From assembly GCA_034336665.1 (NCBI GenBank), contig JAPFBE010000002.1, positions 14,052,906-14,116,905 of the forward strand: a stretch of DNA of 64,000 nt, in the 5' to 3' direction. The position numbers and the translations under genes were made by a program. The stretch comes from Luscinia megarhynchos. Lineage: Eukaryota; Chordata; Aves; Passeriformes; Turdidae. This document shows positions 11,201 through 19,921 of this stretch, piece after piece (within the stretch, counting starts at the first letter, position 1; every line of letters begins with the position of its first letter). Under the pieces are notes generated by a model. The model searched no databases. It worked only from the letters and a program-made list of their open reading frames with translations, and was not told where the DNA came from.

Positions 11201-14200
11201 TCCCCAGCAAAATTCTGGGGGAATTAACCCCCAGCAGACTGAGTGGTAAGAAGGCCCTTTCTATGAAAATAGATTTAGTGTAATTTTCTACCTGTCCCCA
11301 CACAAGTCAAGTTTGCCTTTTGAATTTTGGTCAAGCCATTAGCAGCAAACATGGGAGCAGGAAAAGACCTCCTTCCTTTTCTCCTTCTTTTGGATATGGG
11401 GAGCAGGGGAAGCTGGCATGCTGCAGTTTGCTCAGCAGTGAGGTTGAAAAGGAAACCAAAATGAAACATGGGAAGAAAATATTTTTTTCACTGATTAAAG
11501 AAGAGGATGATCCCTGCACAAGTGGATTGCTGTCTTTGGCAGTGCTTGCTTTGATCCCTCTAAGCTTGTGTGGAATTAATTAGGTAAAACCCCCAGCATT
11601 TACCTTGGGCTGTGCTATCACCTGGAGGACACTTGGCATGAATTAGGGCTGGTTTATCACAGGAGCTTGAGCTGCAAAATGATCTGTCCAGTGAGAGAGA
11701 CTGCCAAGTAATTCACAGGAGGTGGCAAGCAAAGTGGCATTTTTGTAATTCTAATTAGGTTTGGGGTGGGAAAGAGGTTATCTTGAATAGAGCAAGGGGC
11801 AGAATGATGACCTTACTGAACATCTCATGGATTTCCTTTTATACAGGGGGGATAGGAGGATGCACTCTGCAGATTTGATCAGATGTCTTCTCTCTACGTA
11901 GAGAATTAAAAAAGGGAGGGGGGTAGTTTGTTTCGTTTTGTTTTGTTTTTTAAATAAGATTGCTGTGGAAAAAGGCTTGATTCAGGCATGAGAAAAAGGT
12001 TGCTGTGACCTCTGAGTAGGGGTGGATGCACTGCCTGCAGAGGCTGGAAAAATGCCACCAGATGTCTCTGCAGCCTAAAAAATGTTGGAATGCTGCTGGG
12101 CACACAGCACCCCTGCAGACCGCCTTGCCTGCCCTTGCCCTTCAGCAGTGAGGAGATTTAATGGAGGAAGAAAGGCGTGCAAACCCCGAATTAAACCCAC
12201 ACAAATGACCCCTTCCTCCTCCTCCTCCCCAAATGCAAGGTTCACAACCCCCATCCAGTCACCAGTGGTTTCTCTGCAAGTGAGGGAGCCAGATGAAGCC
12301 ATAAAGTAACTTTTTCTTCTTGTTTTGGGGAAAAGCATGCTGTTAGAGCAGTTTCATGGTGCTGCTTTGTCTTATACAGAGCATGTCTAAGGCAAAATTG
12401 TGAGTCTTGTCTGCAGGGTCACCATCATTGTGCTTGCAACAGCAACCAAGCACCTTAAAAAGCTTTGGAGGCAATAATCAATCCTATCCCTCACTGCTCC
12501 CATGAAATAGGGAAGTTAAATCATTTACCCAAAATCTCACTTGGAATAAGTGCATGGTCAGGCATGGGATGCATGGACTTAATTGAGTTCTCCCTTATAT
12601 GAGCAGTGCTGATTGCAGTTGCATACAGAAAGATCAAAGTGTTTTCTCATTCCCGGATCTCAGCCACAAGAATCACACCACCATTTACCGCCCAAGACAG
12701 CAATTATTTATGCTGCCAGTAAATGAAGGGAAGAAACAAAACCAAAAATTCCTAAACAAATCTAATTTTTTGTGTGTAGCTCAGACCTCCTATCTGCAAT
12801 TTAGGGCAATGCAAAGGGCAGCCAGGCTGGTTCCTTTTATTGCCCTGTGGGCAGTTTTAAATTTCACCGAGGAAGGGGGTGGTAAGGGAAGGGAGAGTGG
12901 CAAAAATTAGATCTGAGGGAGGTCAACTATATCCACTTAACTGCTATTGACCTAGTTGTAACCAGAGCTGAGCCCAGCCTGGGTATTGGAATTCCTCTGG
13001 CCACATCTCTGACAATGTGCAAGGCCTGAAAATACCTAAGTCCCTCTAGCACAGTGAAGTCCCTACAGCCTGAAACCACCATACATACTCCTTGTCTTGT
13101 AGCTGCTTGGGGCTGAGTGTAATAAGAAAGAGAAGCTGGGGTAAATTTACTGGGGGATTAAGGGGAAGATTCTTCCCTCTTTCTGAGTAAAGTGTGGAAA
13201 GCCCCAGGAAATTACTGCTGTGTTTCAGTTGATGCACTAAAAAACCCGAAACCTTTCTGAGAAAGAACCTTTACAATTAAGGAAATCTTGTGCTTAGTCT
13301 CATTCCTCAGTTCCTGAAAAGTTCCCCAAACTGCAGTTTGTTTTATGCCATTTTAGGCTGCAAAAATAGCAATGTGTAAGGGAGCATCAGACCCGACTTC
13401 TGTCCAGACTGTCGGGTGTGCTTTCCCCCTGCAAACACATGAAAGGGAAACCAGATACTCCTAGCCTCAGCATGGGAAAGTTGTGTTAATTTTAATAACT
13501 TACAGTGTAACTGGTATACCCCGGTGCAGTAGCTGTGCTGATAGAAAGTAAGAACCAACATATGACCCAAAAATGTGTCTATTAAAATAAAATAATAATA
13601 ATAAAAAAGCCTTGGCTTACATTAGTTATACATTTGGCTGAAATGCTGAGCCTTGGACTTATGAGCTGGCTCTGGCTCTGCTGGTCCACAGAAAGATTGA
13701 ATTCCTTACTTGGGAAACCTTTATGGAAGGCATGCTGCCTCGAATCCCAGGGTGCAACTTCGATGAATAAGAATGGACACAGGCTAATTCAAACCCTTCT
13801 TCCATCTTTCAAATCAACTTAGTGATTTCTCTCTTCTTTGTGCTTCCCAGCCAATTGTCATTTTCAGTGCATCCTCTCGCCCCGCAGTACGAGCTGTTCT
13901 GGGAATACACTTCATTCCTCCCGCAGCCTCTCAGCAATGCCAAGGAATGTAGCTCTTCTGGTTACAATTAAGAAATTCAACACACAAATGCTCCCCAAGT
14001 GCACCAGAACCTGCTTGTGACCTTCACACAACTGAATCCGAACGAGCTCAAGCGATTTTTTCTTCTTTGGTTCCAGTCATGAGTGGAAGGGAGGGAAGTG
14101 GGGTGGGGGGAAACTTCCATTCCTCCAGAGAGGCAGCGTGGTTTCAGGGGTCAGCTACATAGAAACTGGCACAGGAAAGTGCAGTTTCCAGGGCTGCATT

Positions 14201-17072
14201 CCCACGGGGAACCCTGGGCTGCGGAGCGGCTGGGAGGATGCCAGCCCGTGCTTGGCAGAGCCCTCCTGCACACTTGCTGGGTGAGCAGGTTTAATTGTCA
14301 CCACTGCATGGCAGAATTGCCTCCCTGTCTGCTGCCATGCACTCCTGGGCACCTCTGGTCCCCAGGGCCACCACTAAGCACCTGGGTAGGGCTGCCCCTT
14401 GCTGCCTCTGCTCCATCCCCATGGACTGTCTTTGTCTGAGCTACCCCTGGGGCCTCTGCTACCCCTGCCTTCTGTCATGTTGCTGTCCAGGTGAGGCAGC
14501 TTAAGAAGTTACTACAGAATAGTTCTATAATTCCTATTTATAGATAGAGTCCATTTAAGAAGAGCCCCATATACTTTTGGATTGCAAGCATGAACATATT
14601 AAATGGATTTGAGTTTGTGCCTCAGGTTGTGCCCCCCTGCCTCTCTTCAGCCTCTGCATTTTCAGCCACAAGCCAGCTTTAAAATTTTCTTTACCCTAAA
14701 ACTGAGGATGACACTGTTGCCCAAGAAGAGAAATATATTTGTGTTTTCCAGATGGCTGGAGACAGCGAAGGAATGGCATGGGAAGTCCTTGATGTGGAAT
14801 TTCATTATCCACAAGAAGCTGGGGGGTCCTTGGAGCTCTCCAACGACACCTCCCTTTCGCTGAGGATCAAAAATGCGACCAGCCGAAACAGCGGGACGTA
14901 CAAGTGCACTTTGGGGGGGCAGCACGGAGAACACAATGTGAGCAGCACAGTCACATTAAAAGTAACAGGTACAGTGGAGGCTTTGACTGTCCCATGCTCT
15001 GAGTGGCATGTCAGGAAGGTAACTGTTTTAAAAGATTGTGCAAACACCACAGCAATGTAACACCTTGCTTTACATTTTTAGGTTGCCCTGGAACAGAAGA
15101 GGATAAAATGAAAAAATACAAAGGAGAGCTCTTCATGCTGACTTGCCTTGGGATTTTTTACTTGCTGCTCATCTTCTTTACTTGTGTAAGTAATTCCATT
15201 TCTCATAAGCAAAGAGACAATGCCAACCAAAATACCTCCACTCATTTTCTCTGTTAGCACTGCTTTAACACAGATGGTCTGAAGTTGGTATCTGTTCTTA
15301 ATTTATGATTAAACTCAGGTACACGAAGATGGAGTTCCAAAGAGAGAGAACTATGCCCTGATCTAATTCAAACTATCAGTTATTTTTCTGCACTCTCCCT
15401 TCTCATTTCTGCTTCCAATTACTCTGTGTAAACTACTCACAGGTTTAAGGGCACAGTAACACATCTTCTGGTTTAGTACCTGGGAACAGCATTTGTCCAA
15501 GATGGAGCCCTTCCCCACCTATAGAATTGCTTTGTGGGGGCATGATGGACGTGTCCAAGTCCACCTGCTTTTTGCCTCAGTTTCCACATCTGTAAATTGG
15601 TGACAACCCCATTTCAGACAAGCATTTTTGAGAAGTCGCGTCTTTCTTGTTAAACAGGCAATTTAAACTACACTGAGAAAAACCTCATTGGGGAGTTCAT
15701 CCATGCCTTTACTGCTGGCTGGTAGCTGTGGGAAAGGAAGGGAGAGAAAGGAAAGAAGGAAAGCAGTGCTTTGGGTGCAGTGGCAGTGAAGTCACCCCTT
15801 CATGCAGAGGTCTGCACCTCCTGCCTCAGAGGCAGAAGTAATCTTGGGTGCCAGTACAGTGCAGCACTGGCTGCACTTGTAGTAAAAACCAAACCAATAT
15901 CAGCCCCAGCATTCTGGGAGGTCAGATTTAACTTTTGCTGCCTGTTTCATATTTGCCTTCTTGTTTTGCTCCTCAGCAGATGAATCATAACTGTTGATCA
16001 GAGTGTATCTAATTAGCTGTGCTAAATGTAGCTTTCCATGTATCTTCAGGGAGCAATTAAATTTATGCCTGTCTCTTTTTTAGATTGACAATTCTGCCAG
16101 TAATTTGTGCCATTCAGACTAAAGTTTGATGAGATAAGTCTTGTAGGAATTTGTTAGGCTGGAAGTATGAAAGCAAGGATATCACTCAGAAGAGACAGAT
16201 GCCCCATGTTCTTCTCAGTGTCCTGAAAGAATTTCAGATTTCTACAGAAATCTCTCCTCCCCTTACATAAAAAAAAGTCCCAGTTTTAGTGGTGCAGTTA
16301 TAAAAAGCAGAGATATGTAGTGAGGATAATCGCTCTGATGGAATTTTCTGTATCTTACTTTTGGGTGAGGCCCTGTCTCAGGTATCAACCTAGCTTTCAT
16401 CAAAATTTAATATCAACCTGATCTCACAAGTGAGGTTCATTATTTAAAATGCCTGTTAAGTTCTTACAGGTTGCCTTGTCCTCTTCTGTAGTGAAGGTTC
16501 TGCCTTATCTCCACTAAACTCAACAGCTACATTCATTTTAGAACTGGTTGGCAGGACTGGGGCTTTAGTTTGACAACTTTGATGAAAATATTTCAGGCAC
16601 TAGCTTGTGTTGAAGGCAGGTGGAAGCACCCTTACAATAGCTTGATGCAAGTCCTGTTGAGATAAAAATTTGAATCAAATATAAATTTCCTTTTTATTGA
16701 CTGAGGCTTTTGTCCCATAAAGTTCATTGGTTTAGCAAGAAACAGCAGCTTTTATTGGTATTGGGTGCTTCCAGTGACACACAAATGGGAAAGGTGTAAT
16801 GAGCTATGGTTAGCAAAGACAAAAAGGAAACCCTTCAAAAGTTGCCTTTTTAAAAAAATTGCCTTTCATAGGAATTCTCACTTTTAAGCTTTCCTTTGTG
16901 TTTTCTCTTTTAGACATGTCTAAGAAAAGAGAGTATGTCTCCCAGCTATCAAAAACCCAGACCAGATATGAAGCACATGCTCACCCTCATCAACGTACAC
17001 GAAATAACAACTTTCCAGCATTTAAACAGTGACAGCACTTGCAAAAATGAGCTTACTTCAAGTTCTGTCTAA
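5201..17072 (+). CDS. CD83: CD83 antigen, spliced (five coding exons)
   Basis: CD83 is an immunoglobulin-superfamily surface protein of activated dendritic cells, B cells and thymic epithelium; in mammals it stabilises MHC class II and CD86. The coding join is 5201-5243, 5371-5501, 14752-14968, 15082-15185 and 16914-17072: 654 nt, 217 residues (human is 205). Visible parts are a signal peptide (residues 1 to about 22), a V-type Ig domain with Cys41, Trp56 and the SGTYKC motif ending at Cys110, N-glycosylation sequons at Asn89, Asn99 and Asn120, a stalk with Cys132 (GCPGTEED), a membrane segment about 147-165, and a 52-residue tail. The Ig domain is split between exons 2 and 3, as in mammalian CD83. 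The sequence NSGTYKCTL and the conserved GCP stalk make the call firm. An odd point is Arg103 where human CD83 has an extra Cys just before NSGTY. Confidence 0.92.
5244..5370 (+). other. CD83: CD83 intron 1 (127 bp)
   Basis: This is a short phase-1 intron with donor GTAAGT and acceptor TGTGCTTTCAG ending at 5370. An open frame runs through it, so retention would not stop translation at once, but the protein would gain an unrelated insert. Confidence 0.85.
5371..5501 (+). CDS. CD83: CD83 coding exon 2 (first half of Ig domain)
   Basis: The exon encodes the end of the signal peptide and the N-terminal half of the V-type domain, residues 15-58. Key residues are Cys33, Cys41 (the canonical B-strand Cys in the LPC motif) and Trp56 (C-strand, in SWYK). 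It ends in phase 0 at AAA|GTAAGA. The motif CxEEVxLPC closely follows the CSEDVDLPC of human CD83. Confidence 0.9.
7648..7687. repeat. Perfect 15-bp inverted repeat, 10-nt loop
   Basis: GGGTGAGGGAATGGT (7648-7662) is followed after 10 nt by its exact reverse complement ACCATTCCCTCACCC (7673-7687). It lies in CD83 intron 2. The pairing is perfect across all 15 positions and stops at an A/A mismatch. Confidence 0.9.
10575..11035 (-). mobile_element. CR1 LINE fragment in CD83 intron 2
   Basis: Read on the minus strand this is CR1 3'-region sequence. The + strand shows typical reverse-complement CR1 phrases, such as GGATGGAGATTCCACACCCT and GGACTCCCTCCAG, and GCACTGAACCCAGCACTCCA. It is a 5'-truncated, diverged copy of about 460 bp with no coding capacity. 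The 3' octamer repeat is not seen at its left end, so the 3' end is also decayed or missing. Confidence 0.8.
10901..10927. repeat. Perfect 10-bp inverted repeat inside CR1
   Basis: CCTTCACTGG (10901-10910) and CCAGTGAAGG (10918-10927) are exact reverse complements separated by 7 nt. The core CTGGACTCCCTCCAG is normal CR1 sequence. The outer bases complete the stem. Confidence 0.85.
11447..11458 (+). promoter_or_regulatory. ISRE/IRF motif GAAAAGGAAACC in CD83 intron 2
   Basis: GAAAAGGAAACC matches the interferon-stimulated response element core GAAANNGAAACC at every fixed base. A further GAAAC half-site follows at about 11463-11467. IRF binding is inferred. Confidence 0.5.
13441..13452 (+). 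promoter_or_regulatory. ISRE/IRF motif GAAAGGGAAACC in CD83 intron 2
   Basis: GAAAGGGAAACC is a second exact match to GAAANNGAAACC, 2 kb from the first and 1.3 kb upstream of exon 3. The surrounding 13390-13530 block keeps several CpGs in otherwise CpG-poor intron, which would fit a constrained enhancer. Confidence 0.5.
13586..13602. repeat. Short AAT microsatellite
   Basis: The sequence is an imperfect run of AAAAT and AAT units followed by an A-run, in CD83 intron 2. It is low complexity and has no other sign of function. Confidence 0.7.
14109..14118. promoter_or_regulatory. kappaB-like motif GGAAACTTCC
   Basis: GGAAACTTCC fits a degenerate kappaB pattern (GGRRNNYYCC). It lies 634 bp before exon 3 in CD83 intron 2 and about 660 bp from the ISRE at 13441. 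On its own it is a weak call. Confidence 0.3.
14752..14968 (+). CDS. CD83: CD83 coding exon 3 (second half of Ig domain)
   Basis: The exon encodes residues 59-130 plus one base: the C' to G strands of the V-type domain. It shows the D/E/F region SLSLRIKNATSRNSGTYKC with Cys110, then a VTLKVTG strand close to the human VILRVTG. Three N-glycosylation sequons lie here (Asn89, Asn99, Asn120). It starts in phase 0 and ends in phase 1 at ACAG|GTACAG. Confidence 0.93.
14969..15081 (+). other. CD83: CD83 intron 3 (113 bp)
   Basis: This is a short phase-1 intron with donor GTACAG and acceptor TACATTTTTAG ending at 15081. Confidence 0.85.
15082..15185 (+). CDS. CD83: CD83 coding exon 4 (stalk and membrane segment)
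   Basis: The exon encodes the membrane-proximal stalk CPGTEEDKMKKYKGE and the hydrophobic segment LFMLTCLGIFYLLLIFFTC (about residues 147-165). The IFYLLLIFFTC stretch closely follows the human IFYLTLIIFTC. The donor is TGT|GTAAGT at 15186. If the intron were retained, the frame would add about 23 residues and stop at about 15258. Confidence 0.9.
15186..16913 (+). other. CD83: CD83 intron 4 (1.73 kb)
   Basis: This is a phase-0 intron with donor GTAAGT and acceptor TTTTCTCTTTTAG ending at 16913. No repeat family or secondary exon was recognised inside. Confidence 0.8.
16914..17072 (+). CDS. CD83: CD83 coding exon 5 (cytoplasmic tail)
   Basis: The exon encodes the 52-residue tail, starting TCLRKESMSPSYQKPRPDMK and ending NELTSSSV, with TAA at 17070-17072. 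Cys165 and Cys167 sit at the membrane boundary and could be acylated (inference). The last three residues S-S-V fit a class I PDZ ligand; human CD83 also ends in Val (TELV). The tail is the least conserved part of CD83, so this exon rests mainly on the acceptor, the phase and the length. Confidence 0.8.
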   Translation, partial: TCLRKESMSPSYQKPRPDMKHMLTLINVHEITTFQHLNSDSTCKNELTSSSV

Positions 17073-18618
17073 GTTGACGTTGATGGCACTGCGGACTCAT
17101 CAGTAAACACAAGCTGGATGGCTGAGTGGTATGGAGAGGAAATAAATGCTAATATATGGTCTCTTCAGAGCAGCCTGAAAGTACAGGTACCTTGTCAGTG
17201 ACCTGCTTGTGCTGGACAAGCCCTCGGCAAGCCCTGTTATGCACTATGGTAACTTTTGAGAGTTAGTCAGCTAAGAAATACATTTACAGCTACACAACAT
17301 GTCACACTGCTGTTATGAGGTTGGTATCAAATCACTCTGCTGTGAAGCCCTCTTTTTCTGAGCATGAATATGCTTCTAACGTAAGGACTGAGTTATAGGG
17401 AGGCCGTGGCTGTGCAAAGTCAGCAGGTGAAGCTCTTCACTGGACTGATATCTCCCACCTTTTCAAAGCAAACACAGCAGGTGCTGTGGTATGGAAAAAA
17501 TGAGAGTGCATGGCTGTCTCTGCTGTGAGCCTGATGCTGGATGGAGTTCCTTTACTGCAAGTGAGATGTAACTCATCATGTGATGTTCAAGTAGGCTGAA
17601 AAGGTAACTTCATGCTCTTGCACTGGATGGATCAAAGCAACATCCACTCTGAAATCTTAGAGTGACAGGCTGAGAAGCAAGAAGATTTTCTAAAAAGTCT
17701 TTCTGGACTGAAATGAACTTTTTATCTCAGCAGGAGAAATAGGGATGTATTTTCCAGATTAATCTATAGGAAGCTTCAATGAGACTGTTAATCTTAAATA
17801 AGTAAGAATGAAGAAGACTGTGATATTAAGGACATGGAAAGATGACTTACTATGTGGTTTACTAAACATGGAGCTAAATGTATGCAACACTTATGTCAGT
17901 CAAGTTACATAAGTGAGGACCAAAGCCATGGCTTGGAAGAAATCAACCAGCCATGTCTCTTGGATGCACTAAGTTAGCTATGAAATACAGGAATGGAAGA
18001 TGGGACATACAAGCTTTTGGTGTTGGCAGTGTATGTATGTGAAAAATGGACGTGACAAAAGCTGAACTCAAGCACAAAATAAAGGGGAGAGAAGATTTGT
18101 CCTTTTGAACCAAAGTACAAGTGATCCTAGGCTCTGGATACAAGGAACCCCCTTCTATTGGATTGCTAGTGCAGAAGGTGAAGGAAGAGGAGTCTAAAGT
18201 GACTGTGGTTGCTTATGCCATAATGTTGGAATTCGAGCCCAAACATCAGAACTTGCATACCCTGAAGAACAGTCTTAAAAACATACTTCAAGAACTGACC
18301 AGCAACATTAGAATTTTTAATGCAGTTTGGAATTCCAGGCTGTTGACAAAAAGATCTTTCTGTAATCCTTTGACTAATTTTGAAGTGTTGATGGGAAGAA
18401 AGCTGTACATCACTCAGCACTGGCTCTGTGAGCAGGGTAGATGTTTGCATTTCTGGAGTCCAAGAGGCTCCTGACCAGAATGACTTCTAGTCACAAGGGA
18501 TATGCAGATTGCTTAGAACATAGTAAAGTAATGCCACATTGCCTTTTTTTTTTTCTGTAATTTTTACATTTAAATGTGTGTAGGATACTTGAAATAAAAA
18601 TTCAGAGATAACCTACCA
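17073..18618 (+). other. CD83: CD83 3' UTR
   Basis: The likely 3' UTR is about 1.5 kb. Candidate poly(A) signals are AATAAA at 17141-17146, 18078-18083 and 18593-18598. The last is best because a GU-rich stretch (TTGGTTTTGTGTG) follows about 25 nt later. The 117-codon open frame at 18121-18474 lies inside it and is not considered coding. Mammalian CD83 mRNA carries a structured export element in its coding region that binds HuR; no equivalent can be judged here by eye. Confidence 0.65.
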
Positions 18619-18620
18619 CT
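18593..18620 (+). terminator. CD83: CD83 poly(A) signal and probable cleavage site
   Basis: AATAAA at 18593-18598 is followed by a GU-rich element starting at 18620. Cleavage is expected around 18610-18620. Another AATAAA at 18645-18650 could serve as a minor site. Confidence 0.6.
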
Positions 18621-19055
18621 TGGTTTTGTGTGCCACATATGGCAAATAAACCCAGAAACACTCCGTATCAATTGCATTTTATTTTACAACTAGCATAATT
18701 GCATCAAATGAGGTAGAGATGTAATTCAGCCCCTTCTTCAGGAAAAAGCATGTATGTGTGTATAACTGATTAAGCAATGGATAATTTTATGCAATTCTAA
18801 GGAGCTAACACCATTTAAATTTTCATCAAAATTTCAATTTCTGTCGAAAGTACATTATAAAACACCTGCTCCCTACCAAAAGGCAAGCCATTAGGGAAAA
18901 CACAAGGGTTTTTCAGTCTGCCCACATTCACTTTTAAGCATGACACACCATCCTGGATGACCTGTATGTTTAGGAAGCAAAAAATATGAACTGAAGTTGT
19001 ATGTGTGTCTCTATTTGGCTTAATACCCAACAGTCATAGCTTGTGGGGGTATATT
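18621..19055. other. Non-coding DNA between CD83 and a CR1
   Basis: AT-rich sequence with nothing recognised. It ends at the 3' terminus of the minus-strand CR1. Confidence 0.5.
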
Positions 19056-19467
19056 ATAGAATGCTAAGAGGTTGGACTGAATCTTAAATATCAGCTAGTC
19101 CCAGCCCCCCTGCCATGGGCAGGGGCACCTCCCACTACACCAGGTTGCCCAAGTATTATGCACCTGGTTTTGAACACTGCCATGGATGGGGCATCCACAA
19201 CCTCCCTGGGCAGCCTCTTTCAGGGTCTCACCACCCCCACCGTAAAATATTTCTTCCTAATCTCTAGACTAAATTTCACCTCAGTTTGTACCCATTAGTC
19301 CTGTTCTATCACTACAGTTCCTGAGAAAGAATCCCTCTTTGGCTTCCCTGAAGGCCCCTTTCAGATACTGGAGAGTTGCAATGCCAACAAAACCTTCTCC
19401 AGGCTGAACATCCCTAATTTTCTTAGCCTGTCTTTCTGAGGGTTTGTGCTCTGTTCCACTGTCCATG

Positions 19468-19668
19468 TCACCAGCAAAGATGCTGAGCAGCATCGGCCCC
19501 AGTACTGACCCCTGAGGGACACCACTCATCACTGCACAATGAGCAGTTGGCCACAGCTCCTTGTGTGTGGCCATCCAGACAGCTTTTTATCCACTGAGTG
19601 GTCCATCCATCAAATCCACTTCTCTCTGATTTGGAGATGAGGATGTTATGTGGGACAGTGTCAAACAC
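19468..19668 (-). pseudogene. CR1 reverse-transcriptase remnant
   Basis: The minus-strand translation gives FDTVPHNIL followed by a [11 protein letters not shown] stretch, the region after the first catalytic Asp of CR1 reverse transcriptase. A shifted frame at 19281-19574 continues with [11 protein letters not shown]. Frameshifts and stops break it. Confidence 0.7.
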
Positions 19669-19921
19669 TTTGCATTAGTCCAGAGAGTCAATGTCAATTG
19701 CTGTGCCCCTGTCTGCCAGCACTGTACCCCCATCACAGAAGGTCACCAAATTTGTCAGGCACAATTTCCACTTTGTAAAGCCATGTTAGCTGTCACAAAT
19801 CACCTCTTTGATTCCCATGTGCCTTAGCATATTTTCCAGGAGACTCTTCTCCATGATCTTGCCTGGCACAGAGGTAAGGCTGACTTGTCTGTAGTTCCCT
19901 GGGTCTTCTGCTTTCCCTTTT

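Larger units (their letters stand above)
5502..14751 (+). other. CD83: CD83 intron 2 (9.25 kb)
   Basis: This is the large intron that splits the Ig domain, as in mammals. It contains one CR1 fragment (10575-11035), two exact interferon-response motifs (11447-11458 and 13441-13452), a kappaB-like motif (14109-14118), a perfect 15-bp inverted repeat (7648-7687), a T-run at about 5911-5924 and an AAT microsatellite near 13586-13602. The acceptor is GTGTTTTCCAG ending at 14751. Open frames inside it (for example 6936-7400) have no family resemblance. Confidence 0.85.

Noticed and set aside
18121..18474. A 117-codon frame in the CD83 3' UTR
   Set aside because: It lies upstream of the best poly(A) signal in untranslated sequence and has no domain.
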